64,000 nt of DNA, taken from assembly GCA_002683405.1 (NCBI GenBank), contig NYTH01000037.1, positions 1 to 64,000 of the forward strand, read 5' to 3'. The notes beneath the pieces are model-generated. The model was not told where the DNA came from. It made no database searches and was given only the letters and a program-made list of their open reading frames with translations. Both the position numbers and the translations under genes were made by a program. Shown here one piece after another: positions 17,804 through 27,744 of the stretch. Within the stretch, counting starts at the first letter, position 1. Every line of letters starts with the position of its first letter. Source of the DNA: Salinisphaeraceae bacterium (GTDB taxonomy: Bacteria > Pseudomonadota > Gammaproteobacteria > Nevskiales > Salinisphaeraceae).

Positions 17804-20800
17804 GTGCAGGCAACCGAATATGCCGCCCAGGGTTTGCACTGGGTCAAGGATGAACTGAACGGCGGGCTCGACCGCGTCCGCGAGTTCATCGAAAGCTATC
17901 TGGAAGAGCCCGACAGCGCGCTGCCGCTGCAGCGCAGCGTGGTGGAACTGCACCAGATTCGCGGCACGCTGCGCATGGTCCAGTGCGACGGCGCCGCCCT
18001 GCTGGCCGAGGAAATGAAGGCCGCCGTGCAGGACTTCTTCGCCCAGAGCGCGCCGGCCCCGGAAGCCGCGTTCGAGGCGGTCCTGGGCGCTGTGGTGCAG
18101 CTGTCCGACTATTTCGACCTGCTGGAAAGCGGCGAGTCGGACAATGGGCTGATTTTCCTGCCCCTGATCAACGAGTTGCGGGTCGCGCGCGGCACCAGCG
18201 TGGTCAGCGAAAGCGCGCTGTTCGCCCAGTATGCGGCGCAGCTGGCCCCCGCCATGGCGCCGGTCGACCTGTCGGACCGCGATCCGCAGGGCGGGCAGAC
18301 GGTGGCGCGGGAACGCGTGCAGGCCTTCAACGCGGCCCTGCTGCCGGTCTTGCGGGGCCAGTCGGTCCACGGCCACATCGATACGCTTTCGAACATCTGC
18401 GAAGAGATGGTCGAGGCGGCCAGCCTGCCGCGTGGCCGGCAACTGTTTCTGGTGTGCGGCGGCCTGCTCGAGGCCCTGCGCGCCGACGGACTGGATCTGG
18501 ATAACGACGTGAAGCGGCTGCTCGGCCGCATTGGCCAGCAGCTCAAGACGATTGCCGAGGCCGGTGATCGCGTCATGGGCGAGATTCCCGAAACGCTGCT
18601 GTACAGCGTGGTGTACTACATCGGCCGGGCCACCAGCGACGGGCCCAAGGTCCGTGCGCTGCGCGACGCCTACGACCTGGAAACCCTGCTGCCCGATCAG
18701 GCAGAGCTCGAGCGTCTGCGCTCGCGCATGCGCGGGCCGAATACCGAGCTCGTGCAGCGGCTGTCCACCGAGATCAAGGACGATATCGAGCTGGTCAAGA
18801 ACAGCATCGACCTGGTGGTCCGCGCCGGCGACAAGGCGGACGTCGATCTTGAGGAGGCCGTGGCCGTGGCGGAGCGCGTCTCCGACACGCTCGGCATGCT
18901 GGGCATGGACGCGCTCAGGCGCGTGGTGGTGAATCAGACGCAGTCGATCGCCACGCTGATCAACGCGGGCGAGCGCGACATCGACGCCTGGATGGATGTG
19001 GCCATGGCGCTGCTGCGCGTGGAACAGAGCCTGGACAAGGCGCTGTTCCAGCACATGTACAGCGGCGGCGAGCCGGAGGAACTGGAAACCTCGCGGCCGG
19101 TTCACGACATCAGTACCGGCACGGCCGCCATTTACCACGAGGCGCTGGCCAACCTGTCGCGTCTGAAAATGGTGGTGCCGTCCTATATTTCCGACGGCGA
19201 CAACGAGGCGCTGGGCGAGGCCGCCTCGCTGGTCCGCCAGGTGGAGGCAGGCCTGCAGATTCTGGGCGAGGACGATGCCCTGGATATTCTGGGCGGGCTG
19301 CGCGAATTCCTGGCCAGCAGCGGCATGCAGGCCGTGCGCGACAACCAGAGCCTGGTTCTGGTGCTGGCCGACGCCATTGCCAGTTTCGAGTACTACATCG
19401 AGGCGCTGCAGAGCGACCAGGCGCTGCCCAAGGATTTCCACAACAGCGCCCGCGACTGCCTCGCCGAGCTCACCCGTCAGGCCGGCGAAATGCGGCCGGT
19501 CATCGACGACGGCGCCGAGGCCGAAGCCGCGGCCGAGACGGCATCACCCGCAGCGGCTGCGCCGCCGGACGACGTGGATCCGGAAATACGCGAGATTTTC
19601 ATCGAGGAGGCCGGCGAGGTTCGGGAGACGCTCGAGGAGCTGGTGCCCCTCTGGTCCAAAAAGCCCGAAGACGCGGTGCGGCTGACCGAAATACGCCGTG
19701 GTTTCCACACGCTCAAGGGCAGCGGCCGCATGGTGGGCGCACAGGGCATTGGCGAGTTCGCCTGGTCGGTCGAGTACCTGCTCAATCGCTGCCTGGAAGG
19801 CGCGCGGGAAATCGATGAGCCGGTCACGGGGCTGGTGGCCGACGCCGTGGCGCTGCTGCCCGACCTGATCGAGGATTTCAGCGCCGGGCGCGGCAGCAAC
19901 GGCATTGCCGACATCATGCGTCGGGCGGACGGACTCTCCGGACGCGAGCCGGCCGAAGCCGCCGCGGCCAGGCCCGCCGAGCCCGAAGCGCCTGTCGACG
20001 ACAAGGCCGCTACTGCGGATCAGCCGACGACCGGCGAACCCGACGATCAGCTGCTCGAGATTTTCCGGGCCGATGCGGTCCGCCACGTGGAGACGGTGCG
20101 CGCGTTCGCCGCGCAGGCCGTGCCGGGCAGCGTGAGCGCCGAAGTTGCGCGCGCGCTGCATACGCTCAAGGGCAGCGCCCGGGCCGTGGGCGCCGAGCGA
20201 TTCGCCAGCCTGGCCGGCGAACTGGAAGCCTTTGCCGACGTCAGCCGCGAAACCGGCGCGGCGGTGTCGGACGACGCGCGGGCGGTGCTGGGCCAGGCCT
20301 GCGAGCTGTTTTCAGGCTCGATCCAGGCCGAGGGCGACGGACTTCAGGATCTGCCGCCGGCCGATTTCGATGCGCTGGGCAGCCGTGTTGCCGCCCTGCG
20401 CGAACCGCTCGAGCAGGCCGCAGCGGAAGACGGCGACCACGAGCTCATGCTCGTGTTCACCGAAGAGGCCTGTGACATTGTCGACGCCATGGATACCGCG
20501 ATTGGCCAGTGGCGCGCGGCCCCCGCCAGCGACGACGTGCCCCGGCAGATGCTGGTGCATACCCATAAGCTCAAGGGCAGCGCCCGCACGGCCGAGGCCG
20601 ACGCCATGGCCGAAGTGGCCGAAGCGCTCGAGGATCACGCCAGCCTGTTTGCAGGAGGGCATCGGCAGGCGACCGAATTCGATATCGATCGCGTGGCCCA
20701 GGTGGTCGAAGGCCTGTACGGCATGCTGGACCGCTATCGCACCGGTAGCGGCCCGAGTGATCCGCTGAGCCTGATCGCCCTGCTGCAGTATCCCGAGCCG

Positions 20801-23290
20801 GAACAGCCGGCGGCGGCCGCTACCGAAGACACCATCGAGCCGGCCGACCTGGTGCCGGACGCGCCCGACGATACCGTCGCCGCGCCGACGGTGGCCGACG
20901 ACGAGCCGGTCGATCCCGAACTGGTCGAGATTTTCGTGGCCGAAGCCACCGATCTGCTCGAACTCATGGAGGGGCAGCTGTCCGCCTGGACAGCCAACCC
21001 CGAGGACGACGGCCCGAGGGCCGAACTCATGCGTTTGCTGCACACGCTCAAGGGCAGCGCGCGCATGGCGCAGGTGGTCTCCATGGGCGATCTCGCCCAC
21101 GACATGGAAACCTGGATCGGCGATGCGCAGACCCCGGCGCAGCGCAGCGACGACACCCTGGCCACGCGCATTCGCAACGCCGCCGACCAGATGGCCGAGC
21201 AGCTCGACCTCGTGCAGGCCGGACAGGCCGAAAGCGCCGCGGCCGAGCCGCCGGCGGCCGACGAGTCCCGAGTCGAGGCCGAGGACGCTGCAGCGGACGA
21301 AAAGCCCGCCGACGTATCCACGGAGGGTGCCCAGACGCAGCCCGCCGCGCCGCGCCCGATGCGCGAAGGCCCCGTGCCGACCGAATTCGACGCGCGCCTG
21401 TTCTGGGAAGACACCACCGAGCGGGCCGAGTCCGGCGCCTCGCAGGAAACCGCCCGGGTGGCGGTCGAGCAGCTCGACAACATGCTCAACCAGGCGGGCG
21501 AGATCAGCATCTTCCGCACTCGCCTGGAGCAGCAGAACACCAATATTCAGCAGCATCTTCGCGAGCTGTCGCAGACGGCGATGCGGCTGCGCGAGCAGCT
21601 TCGCAAGCTCGACCTGGAAACCGAGGCGCAGATCCTGGCCCGACAGGAAGCCCTGGTCGACCGCTACAAGGACGACTTCGATCCGCTGGAAATGGATCGC
21701 TATTCCACGCTCAACGAACTCTCGCGCAGTCTGGCCGAGGGCGTGACCGACCTGATGAGTATTCACGGGTCCATGTCTACCCTGGCCGAAACCGGCGAAT
21801 CCCTGCTGGTGCATCAGGGCCGCGTGAACACCAGCCTGCAGCAGGCGCTGATGAGTACCCTCATGGTGCCGTTCTCGCGGCAGGTGCAGCGGCTCGAGCG
21901 CATCCTGCGCCAGACCAGCCAGGAATACGGCCGCAAGGCCGGCATCGACTTCTCGGGCGTGGAGGCCGAACTCGACCGCAACGTGCTCGAACGCATGGTG
22001 GCGCCGCTGGAACATCTGCTGCGCAATGCCGTCATTCACGGCCTGGAGGCGCCGGCAGAGCGCAAGGCGGCGGGCAAGCCGGAAACCGGGCATATCCAGG
22101 TTCGTCTCTACCGCGAAGGCACGCAGCTCGTGATCGAGCTGGCCGACGACGGCCGCGGCCTGGACACCGGCCGTATCCGCGAAAAGGCGGTGGAGCGCGG
22201 CATGCTCAAGGCCAACAGCCAGGTGGACGACACCTCGCTGGCGTCGCTCATCTTCGAGCCCGGCTTCTCCACGGCGGACAAGCTCACCCAGGCCGCCGGC
22301 CGGGGCGTGGGTCTGGACGTGGTCAATGCGGAAATCAAGCAGCTGGGCGGCAGCCTGGGCGTGGATTCACGGCCGGGCAAGGGCGCCAGCTTCAGTATTC
22401 GCCTGCCGCTTACCCTGGCCATCAGCCAGGCGCTGCTGGTGCGCGTTGGGCGCGAGGATTACGCCATCCCGCTGGGCAGCATCGAGGGCGTGACCCGCGT
22501 GCCGCGGGCGAGCATGGCCGAGCACCTGACGGCCGAGAAGCCAAGCTTCGAATACGGCGGTCAGACCTATCTGATGCGCAATCTGGGCGGCCTGCTGAAC
22601 GTGCAAAGCAGCGACATGGAAGAGGACGAGGGGCCGCGCAATCTGCCAGTCCTGCTGGTGCGTATCGGCGAGCGCCGCAGCGCGTTCGTGGTGGACAGCA
22701 TGTTTGGCAGCCGCGAAGTGGTGGTCAAATCTCTGGGGCCACAGGTTTCCACGGTCCGCGGTATCAGCGGCGCGACCATCATGGCAGACGGTCAGGTGGT
22801 GCTCATCCTCGACATTACCGCCCTCATGCAGATTCAGGCGCGCCGCGCGATGAGCGCGCCGCAGGCGGACGCCGCCGAGCCGCGCGCACCCGAACCGGTG
22901 GACGACAGCCCGCTGGCGATGGTGGTGGACGACTCGATCACCATTCGCCGCGTTTCGGAACGCTTCCTCACCCGCAACGGCTTCCGGGTGATGACCGCCA
23001 AGGACGGCATGGATGCCTTGGCCAAGCTGCAGTCCATGGTGCCCGACGTCATGCTGCTGGATATCGAAATGCCCCGCATCGATGGCTTCGAGCTGGCGAC
23101 CTACATGCGCAACAGCGAGACGCTGCGCGACACGCCGATCGTCATGATCACGTCCCGCGGCGGCGACAAGCACCGGCGCCGGGCCGAGGAAATCGGCGTG
23201 GATCGATTCCTCACCAAGCCGTATCAGGAGCAGGATCTGCTCGACAATATCCGATCCGTTCTGGACCAGCGTAGCGAGGCCGCATCATGA
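17804..23290 (+). CDS. chpA: Hybrid chemosensory histidine kinase ChpA with multiple HPt domains
   Basis: 1828-residue CheA-type kinase of the pilus chemosensory system. Start is GTG 17804 after AGGGGAT. Four canonical HPt motifs have phosphorylatable His near residues 635, 786, 921 and 1080 (H-x-LKGS); a variant HQIRGTLR lies near residue 50. Then come a dimerisation segment (about 1220-1350), the ATPase N-box NAVIHGLEAPAERKAAG (about 1408), ADDGRGLD and GRGVGLDVV, a CheW domain (about 1540-1680) and a C-terminal receiver with VVDDSITIRR and Asp in LLDIEMPRIDG (about 1753). Acidic, Pro/Ala-rich linkers join the HPt modules. It overlaps chpC by 4 bases. Confidence 0.96.
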   Translation: MQATEYAAQGLHWVKDELNGGLDRVREFIESYLEEPDSALPLQRSVVELHQIRGTLRMVQCDGAALLAEEMKAAVQDFFAQSAPAPEAAFEAVLGAVVQLSDYFDLLESGESDNGLIFLPLINELRVARGTSVVSESALFAQYAAQLAPAMAPVDLSDRDPQGGQTVARERVQAFNAALLPVLRGQSVHGHIDTLSNICEEMVEAASLPRGRQLFLVCGGLLEALRADGLDLDNDVKRLLGRIGQQLKTIAEAGDRVMGEIPETLLYSVVYYIGRATSDGPKVRALRDAYDLETLLPDQAELERLRSRMRGPNTELVQRLSTEIKDDIELVKNSIDLVVRAGDKADVDLEEAVAVAERVSDTLGMLGMDALRRVVVNQTQSIATLINAGERDIDAWMDVAMALLRVEQSLDKALFQHMYSGGEPEELETSRPVHDISTGTAAIYHEALANLSRLKMVVPSYISDGDNEALGEAASLVRQVEAGLQILGEDDALDILGGLREFLASSGMQAVRDNQSLVLVLADAIASFEYYIEALQSDQALPKDFHNSARDCLAELTRQAGEMRPVIDDGAEAEAAAETASPAAAAPPDDVDPEIREIFIEEAGEVRETLEELVPLWSKKPEDAVRLTEIRRGFHTLKGSGRMVGAQGIGEFAWSVEYLLNRCLEGAREIDEPVTGLVADAVALLPDLIEDFSAGRGSNGIADIMRRADGLSGREPAEAAAARPAEPEAPVDDKAATADQPTTGEPDDQLLEIFRADAVRHVETVRAFAAQAVPGSVSAEVARALHTLKGSARAVGAERFASLAGELEAFADVSRETGAAVSDDARAVLGQACELFSGSIQAEGDGLQDLPPADFDALGSRVAALREPLEQAAAEDGDHELMLVFTEEACDIVDAMDTAIGQWRAAPASDDVPRQMLVHTHKLKGSARTAEADAMAEVAEALEDHASLFAGGHRQATEFDIDRVAQVVEGLYGMLDRYRTGSGPSDPLSLIALLQYPEPEQPAAAATEDTIEPADLVPDAPDDTVAAPTVADDEPVDPELVEIFVAEATDLLELMEGQLSAWTANPEDDGPRAELMRLLHTLKGSARMAQVVSMGDLAHDMETWIGDAQTPAQRSDDTLATRIRNAADQMAEQLDLVQAGQAESAAAEPPAADESRVEAEDAAADEKPADVSTEGAQTQPAAPRPMREGPVPTEFDARLFWEDTTERAESGASQETARVAVEQLDNMLNQAGEISIFRTRLEQQNTNIQQHLRELSQTAMRLREQLRKLDLETEAQILARQEALVDRYKDDFDPLEMDRYSTLNELSRSLAEGVTDLMSIHGSMSTLAETGESLLVHQGRVNTSLQQALMSTLMVPFSRQVQRLERILRQTSQEYGRKAGIDFSGVEAELDRNVLERMVAPLEHLLRNAVIHGLEAPAERKAAGKPETGHIQVRLYREGTQLVIELADDGRGLDTGRIREKAVERGMLKANSQVDDTSLASLIFEPGFSTADKLTQAAGRGVGLDVVNAEIKQLGGSLGVDSRPGKGASFSIRLPLTLAISQALLVRVGREDYAIPLGSIEGVTRVPRASMAEHLTAEKPSFEYGGQTYLMRNLGGLLNVQSSDMEEDEGPRNLPVLLVRIGERRSAFVVDSMFGSREVVVKSLGPQVSTVRGISGATIMADGQVVLILDITALMQIQARRAMSAPQADAAEPRAPEPVDDSPLAMVVDDSITIRRVSERFLTRNGFRVMTAKDGMDALAKLQSMVPDVMLLDIEMPRIDGFELATYMRNSETLRDTPIVMITSRGGDKHRRRAEEIGVDRFLTKPYQEQDLLDNIRSVLDQRSEAAS

Positions 23291-23874
23291 GCGCTGTTGC
23301 GCCCAATGCCCAGCATTTCTACGGTCACCTGCTGCCGCTGCAGGGCCGGGCCATACTCTTGCCCAAGCAGGCCATGGTGGAAGCGGTCAGCATGGAAACC
23401 GTCACGGCATCGGAAGGGCCGGAGTGGTTTCTGGGCTATTGCGAGTGGCAGGACCGGCGCGTGCCGGCGGTCTCCATCGAGGCCATGCTGGGTGGCGAGG
23501 TCGGTCTGCGCGGCCGGCGCACACGCGTGGCCATTCTGAACAGCGTGGGCAGCGCACTGCCCGAGGGCCTGTTTGCCGTCATGACCACGGCCTACCCGCA
23601 TCTGCTGCCGCTCAATCCGCTGGCGGTGCAGCCGGCGGACGACCGGGACAACGACCATGACCTGGCGCTGGCGCGCGTGCGTCTGGCCAATCGCGAGGCC
23701 TTTGTGCCGGACCTCGAAGAGATCGAAAAGCGTATTGCCGCCGTGATGAAAGAGGCGCGCTCGACCCCGCGGCCAGCCGGCGCCGGAGACGACGGCGGCA
23801 AGGAACAGGTGGACGATTCGCCGCTGACCGACTGGGAGCCGTCGATCGACCTGGGGCTGCCGGACGACGACTGA
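23287..23874 (+). CDS. chpC: CheW-like protein ChpC
   Basis: 195 residues, start overlapping the chpA stop by 4 bases (ATGA). It resembles CheW (LLPLQGRAILLPKQAMVEAV; GYCEWQDRRVPAVSIEAMLGG) with an added charged C-terminal tail. In Pseudomonas ChpC is a second CheW linking additional receptors to ChpA, which would matter here because PilJ has no sensor domain. ChpD and ChpE equivalents are absent; the next gene is the convergent rsmE. Confidence 0.82.
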   Translation: MSAVAPNAQHFYGHLLPLQGRAILLPKQAMVEAVSMETVTASEGPEWFLGYCEWQDRRVPAVSIEAMLGGEVGLRGRRTRVAILNSVGSALPEGLFAVMTTAYPHLLPLNPLAVQPADDRDNDHDLALARVRLANREAFVPDLEEIEKRIAAVMKEARSTPRPAGAGDDGGKEQVDDSPLTDWEPSIDLGLPDDD

Positions 23875-23905
23875 AGCCGTCGCGGGTCGGGTCCATCCGG
23901 GCCCG

Positions 23906-24646
23906 TCAGCCCAGATCACCCCACAGGGTCTGCAGCGCCGCCAGCGCCGCCGGCCCGGCGGTTTCGGTTCGCAGCACGCGCGGGCCCAGCGAAACGGCCT
24001 TAAAGCCGCCCTCCCGGGCCAGACTGATTTCCGCGTCGGTCAGACCCGCTTCCGGTCCGATAATCAGCGTCACCCGCGTAGCGGGCGACAGGCCCGACAG
24101 GCCCGTTGGCGAGGCCGGGTCCAGCACCAGCCCGAGTCCGTCATCCGGTGACACGGCCGCCAGGCAGTCGGCCAGGGCGAGGGGCGGCTCGATCGGCGGC
24201 ACAATCAGGCGGCCGGCCTGTTCCGCGGCGCTGATTGCCACCCGCCGCCAGTGCCCGAGCTTCTTCTCCAGCCGTTCGCCCTTGAGGCGGTTTTTCACGC
24301 CGCGGGTCTCCGCCGGCTGAATGCGCTGCACCCCCAGCTCTACCGCCTTGGCGATGGCGTAATCCATGCGGTCACCCTGCGCCAGGCCCTGAATCAGCGT
24401 GATCGACAGGGCCGACTCTCGCGCGGGAAGCAGGGCCTGTTCCACGGTCAGGCGCAGCGACTTGCGGTCGAGGTGCTCGATGCGCGCGCGGTACTCGCGG
24501 CCATCGCCGTTGAACAGCAGCAGCGCATCGCCGGCCCGGCGCCGCAGCACCGTACCCAGATGATGGGCGCGCTCGCGCGCCAGCGTGAGCGTCTGTCCGG
24601 CGCTGATGGTTTCGTCCAGATAGACGCGCGGCACGTGCCCGGTCAT
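23906..24646 (-). CDS. rsmE: 16S rRNA (uracil-1498-N3)-methyltransferase
   Basis: SPOUT-family methyltransferase of 246 residues that methylates U1498 of 16S rRNA with SAM. Motifs: HHLGTVLRRRAGD near the N-terminus, QGLAQGDRMDYAIAKAVELGV in the middle, and the knot region LIIGPEAGLTDAEI with LGPRVLRTETA at the C-terminus. Its start overlaps the argA stop by 4 bases. Confidence 0.95.
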   Translation of the reverse strand: MTGHVPRVYLDETISAGQTLTLARERAHHLGTVLRRRAGDALLLFNGDGREYRARIEHLDRKSLRLTVEQALLPARESALSITLIQGLAQGDRMDYAIAKAVELGVQRIQPAETRGVKNRLKGERLEKKLGHWRRVAISAAEQAGRLIVPPIEPPLALADCLAAVSPDDGLGLVLDPASPTGLSGLSPATRVTLIIGPEAGLTDAEISLAREGGFKAVSLGPRVLRTETAGPAALAALQTLWGDLG

Positions 24647-26013
24647 GCGAGCGTCTTGATCAGGACCTTGGAGTTGCGCTGAAAGTTGTACAGCTGTTGC
24701 CGGGCCAGCGGCAGGTCGCTCACCTGGGCCGGCAGGAAGCCGCGCTCCACGAACCAGTGCGTGGCCTTGGTGGTCAGCACGAAAATACGGCTCAGGCCGG
24801 CCGCGCGGGCCTGCTTTTCTATCTCGGCCAGCAGACGCTCGGCCCGCCCGGCATGGCGGTAGTCCGGGTGCACCGCCACGCAGGCCAGTTCGCCCGTGCC
24901 CTGCTCGGGATAGGGCATCAATGCGCAGCAGGCGATGATCATGCCGTCGCGAAGCATGACGGCGTAGCGATCAATTTCCAGCTCGAGCTGTTCGGGCGTG
25001 CGCGGCACCAGCGCGCCGCTGGCCTGCAGGGGCTGGATCAGCGCCATGAGGCTGCCGGCGTCCTCGATCCCGGCCTGGCGCAGCGTGTCGTAGCTGTCGG
25101 CAGAAATGAGCGTGCCGGCGCCGTCACGCGTGTACAACTCGCGCAGCAGCGCGCCGTCGGCGGCGCTGCTTACCAGGTGCGTGCGCCGCACGCCGTGCCG
25201 GCAAACGTCCACCGCCGCGGCCAGATGCGCCCGCTCGTCGGCCGTGAGCGCGGCGTTGTCGCTGAGCAGCGCCACGGCCTCGTCGGTCTGCAGCTGGGGC
25301 GGGCAGTCGGGATGGCGCACGTGCAGTTCGGCATCCTCGTGCAGGAAGACGAGCTTGTCGGCCCGGAGCGCCTTGGCGGCTTCCGCGGCCACATTCTCGG
25401 CAAACAGGTTGAATATTTCGCCGGTGGGCGAGTACCCCACCGGAGACAGCAGCACCAGCTGGCCCTGCTGCAGCGCCTGTTCGATGGCCTGGGTATCCAC
25501 GCGCCGCACTTCACCGGTGTGGCGATGGTCCACTCCGTGCAGTACGCCCATCGGCTTGGCCGTCACGAGATTGCCGCCGGTCACCCGCAGGCGGGCGCCG
25601 GCCATGGGCGTGCTGGCCAGGCCGGTGGAGAGCAGGGATTCGATTTCCATGCGCAGGGCGCCGACGGCGGATTTCACGCAGGCCAGCGCATCGTCGTCGG
25701 TCACCCGCACGTTGTCGACGATCTGCGGCGTGAGTCCGGCGGCCTTGATGGCATCGTCAATCTGCGGGCGCGCGCCGTGCACCAGCACGATCCGCACGCC
25801 GAGGCTGTGCAGCAGGGCGATGTCGTACATCAGATTCGCAAAATTGCCGCGCCGCGCCGCCTCGCCGCCGAACACCAGCACGAAGGTGCGGCCGCGGTGG
25901 GCATGGATGTAGGGCGCGCTGCCGCGCAGGGCAGCGATCAGGCTGTCCTGGGCCATATCCTCCGCTGCGGAGGGGTGCTGCGGGTCGGCAGACGGGCGGT
26001 TAGGCAGGGCCAT
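24643..26013 (-). CDS. argA: Amino-acid N-acetyltransferase (N-acetylglutamate synthase)
   Basis: 456 residues in the classical ArgA layout: an amino-acid-kinase domain (about 25-310, FVLVFGGEAA, VLVHGARPQIDDAI) that binds feedback inhibitor arginine, and a C-terminal GNAT domain (about 320-450, ELACVAVHPDYRHAGRAERLL, LTTKATHWFVERGF). It makes N-acetylglutamate from glutamate and acetyl-CoA, the first step of arginine synthesis. I use ATG 26013, which has GGGAG 5 bases upstream; ATG 25956 is possible. argE lies upstream on the same strand. Confidence 0.95.
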   Translation of the reverse strand: MALPNRPSADPQHPSAAEDMAQDSLIAALRGSAPYIHAHRGRTFVLVFGGEAARRGNFANLMYDIALLHSLGVRIVLVHGARPQIDDAIKAAGLTPQIVDNVRVTDDDALACVKSAVGALRMEIESLLSTGLASTPMAGARLRVTGGNLVTAKPMGVLHGVDHRHTGEVRRVDTQAIEQALQQGQLVLLSPVGYSPTGEIFNLFAENVAAEAAKALRADKLVFLHEDAELHVRHPDCPPQLQTDEAVALLSDNAALTADERAHLAAAVDVCRHGVRRTHLVSSAADGALLRELYTRDGAGTLISADSYDTLRQAGIEDAGSLMALIQPLQASGALVPRTPEQLELEIDRYAVMLRDGMIIACCALMPYPEQGTGELACVAVHPDYRHAGRAERLLAEIEKQARAAGLSRIFVLTTKATHWFVERGFLPAQVSDLPLARQQLYNFQRNSKVLIKTLA

Positions 26014-26055
26014 CGGGGCTCCCGGGGCGGCAACAAGCCCGTCATTACAACAGAA

Positions 26056-27207
26056 TCAGTGGCGGGAAAGACAGAATTCGGTGATGAGTCCGTCAAGAAT
26101 GGCGCGCATCGGCTCGATGCGCTCGCAGGCCAGATGCTCGTTGGGTTGGTGCGCGTGGGCGATATCACCGGGTCCGAGGATCACGCTCTCCATGCCCAGC
26201 TGGTTGTAGAAAGCGCCTTCGGTGCAGAAATCCACGGCGCGTGACGAGGCGCCCGTCAGCCGCTCGGCCGCGCGCACCACGGCCGAGTCAGCCGGCGTGT
26301 CCATGGCCGGGGTGCCGACAAACAGTTCGAAGAATTCGGGCGTGCAGCCGGTGGCTTCCAGCGCCGCGGTCGCGCGATCTCGCAGCGCCTGTCTCAGCCG
26401 GTCGACATCGCCGGTTTCCGGCGGGAAGCGCAGGTCCACCTGCAGCTCGCACAGGGCAGGAATGCGGTTGGGGCTGTCGCCGCCGCGGATGACGCCCAGG
26501 TTCAGCGTGGGGTGCGGCACCGGAAAGCCCGGCGCGGCCTCGGCGGCCAGGCTTTCGCGCAGGGCCGCGACTTCGTTCATGACGGCACGCATGGCCTCGA
26601 TGCTGTTGTGGCCATGCGCCGGATTGCTGGAATGCCCGGCCTTGCCGTGCACCCGGATGCTCTCCATCAGAATGCCCTTGTGGCGATGGATCGGCATGAG
26701 GTTGGTCGGCTCGCCGATCACGGCGTAGCGGGCCGGCCGCTGCCCCCGCGCCAGCAGCGCGCGAGCCCCGTCCATGCCGCTTTCCTCGTCGGCGCTGGCC
26801 AGGATGACCAGCGGCGCCGCCAGCGGCTGTCGGGCGTAGCGGGCGGCGGTTTCGGCGGCCAGCGCAATGAAGCCCTTCATGTCGCAGCTGCCCAGCCCGT
26901 AGAGGCGGTCGTCGCGCTTGTCGAGTCTGAACGGGTCCGACGCCCAGCCGCTGTCGTCATAGGGCACCGTGTCCAGATGACCGGCCAGCACCAGACCGGT
27001 GTCCGGGTCCGCCGGCCCCGCGCGGGCAATCAGGTTGACCTTGCCGGGCCGGTCCGGCAGCGCCTGGATTTCGCAGTCGAAGCCCTGATCGTCGAGCAGG
27101 TTGGCCAGGAATTCCGCGGCGTCGCGATTCCCCATGTCCCAGTCCGGGTCGGCGCAACTGACGGTCGGATACGCGACCAGGCGCGATAGAATCTGTTCGA
27201 AATTCAT
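26056..27207 (-). CDS. argE: Acetylornithine deacetylase
   Basis: 383-residue M20 metallohydrolase that releases acetate from N-acetylornithine in arginine synthesis. Metal-site motifs: LAGHLDTVPYDD near residue 80, GSCDMKGFIAL near 112, DEESGMDGARAL near 145 and GKAGHSSNPAHGHNSIEAM near 183. It lies 42 bases upstream of argA in the same direction, so the first and fifth steps of the linear pathway are co-located. Confidence 0.94.
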   Translation of the reverse strand: MNFEQILSRLVAYPTVSCADPDWDMGNRDAAEFLANLLDDQGFDCEIQALPDRPGKVNLIARAGPADPDTGLVLAGHLDTVPYDDSGWASDPFRLDKRDDRLYGLGSCDMKGFIALAAETAARYARQPLAAPLVILASADEESGMDGARALLARGQRPARYAVIGEPTNLMPIHRHKGILMESIRVHGKAGHSSNPAHGHNSIEAMRAVMNEVAALRESLAAEAAPGFPVPHPTLNLGVIRGGDSPNRIPALCELQVDLRFPPETGDVDRLRQALRDRATAALEATGCTPEFFELFVGTPAMDTPADSAVVRAAERLTGASSRAVDFCTEGAFYNQLGMESVILGPGDIAHAHQPNEHLACERIEPMRAILDGLITEFCLSRH

Positions 27208-27297
27208 GCAGGTTCGGGTGAGAATTCGATGCCAGCCGGCAGCATAACCGCTCGCCGGGACCTTTTGACACGTCCGGGCGCGGCCGACGGTTTCAGC

Positions 27298-27732
27298 ATG
27301 AAGAAAATTTGGGCCGATCCCCTGTTCTGGTGTTTTCTGGCGGCCGGGCCGGTCGTGTGCCTGGCGCTGGGCCGTCTGCTGCCGGCCGGTTTCGCCTGGG
27401 GCTGGCCGCCGGCCGGGCTTGCTGCGCTGCTGCTGATCGTGCTCGTCTATCCGCTGCTCGAGGAGCTGGTCTTCCGCGGTCAGCTGCAGCCGTGGCTGCG
27501 CGGCCGGCTGGGCGTCGCGCTGCCTGGCCCGCTGTCCGCGGCCAATCTACTGACCGGTGCGCTGTTCACCGCGCTGCATTTCCTGTTTCATCCGCCGCTG
27601 TGGGCGCTGGGTGTTTTCATTCCGTCGCTGGTCTTCGGCTATTTTCGCGAGCGGCACGACAGTCTCGTCGCGCCCATCATCCTGCACGTCGCCTACAACG
27701 CGGCCTACTGCCTCATCCTGGGGCGACTTTGA
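27298..27732 (+). CDS. CPBP-family (CAAX-like) intramembrane metalloprotease
   Basis: About 144 residues from ATG 27298 (a longer frame starts at 27229 without good reason). Several membrane segments are visible (FWCFLAAGPVVCLALGRLL, GLAALLLIVLVYPLL). Motifs of the family are present: EELVFRGQLQPWL (motif 1 EExxxR), FTALHFLFH (motif 2) and HVAYNAAY (motif 3). Related proteins process CAAX peptides, bacteriocins or other membrane substrates; the substrate here is unknown. It ends 12 bases before ygfB. Confidence 0.85.
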   Translation: MKKIWADPLFWCFLAAGPVVCLALGRLLPAGFAWGWPPAGLAALLLIVLVYPLLEELVFRGQLQPWLRGRLGVALPGPLSAANLLTGALFTALHFLFHPPLWALGVFIPSLVFGYFRERHDSLVAPIILHVAYNAAYCLILGRL

Positions 27733-27744
27733 TACCTTAGATAC

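Noticed and set aside
16799-19441. 880-codon antisense open frame across pilJ and chpA
   Set aside because: Shadow frame, rich in His/Gly/Gln/Leu with no family resemblance; pilJ and chpA explain the sequence.
20312-22093. 593-codon antisense frame within chpA
   Set aside because: Mirror of the HPt/kinase coding sequence; no start site context or motif.
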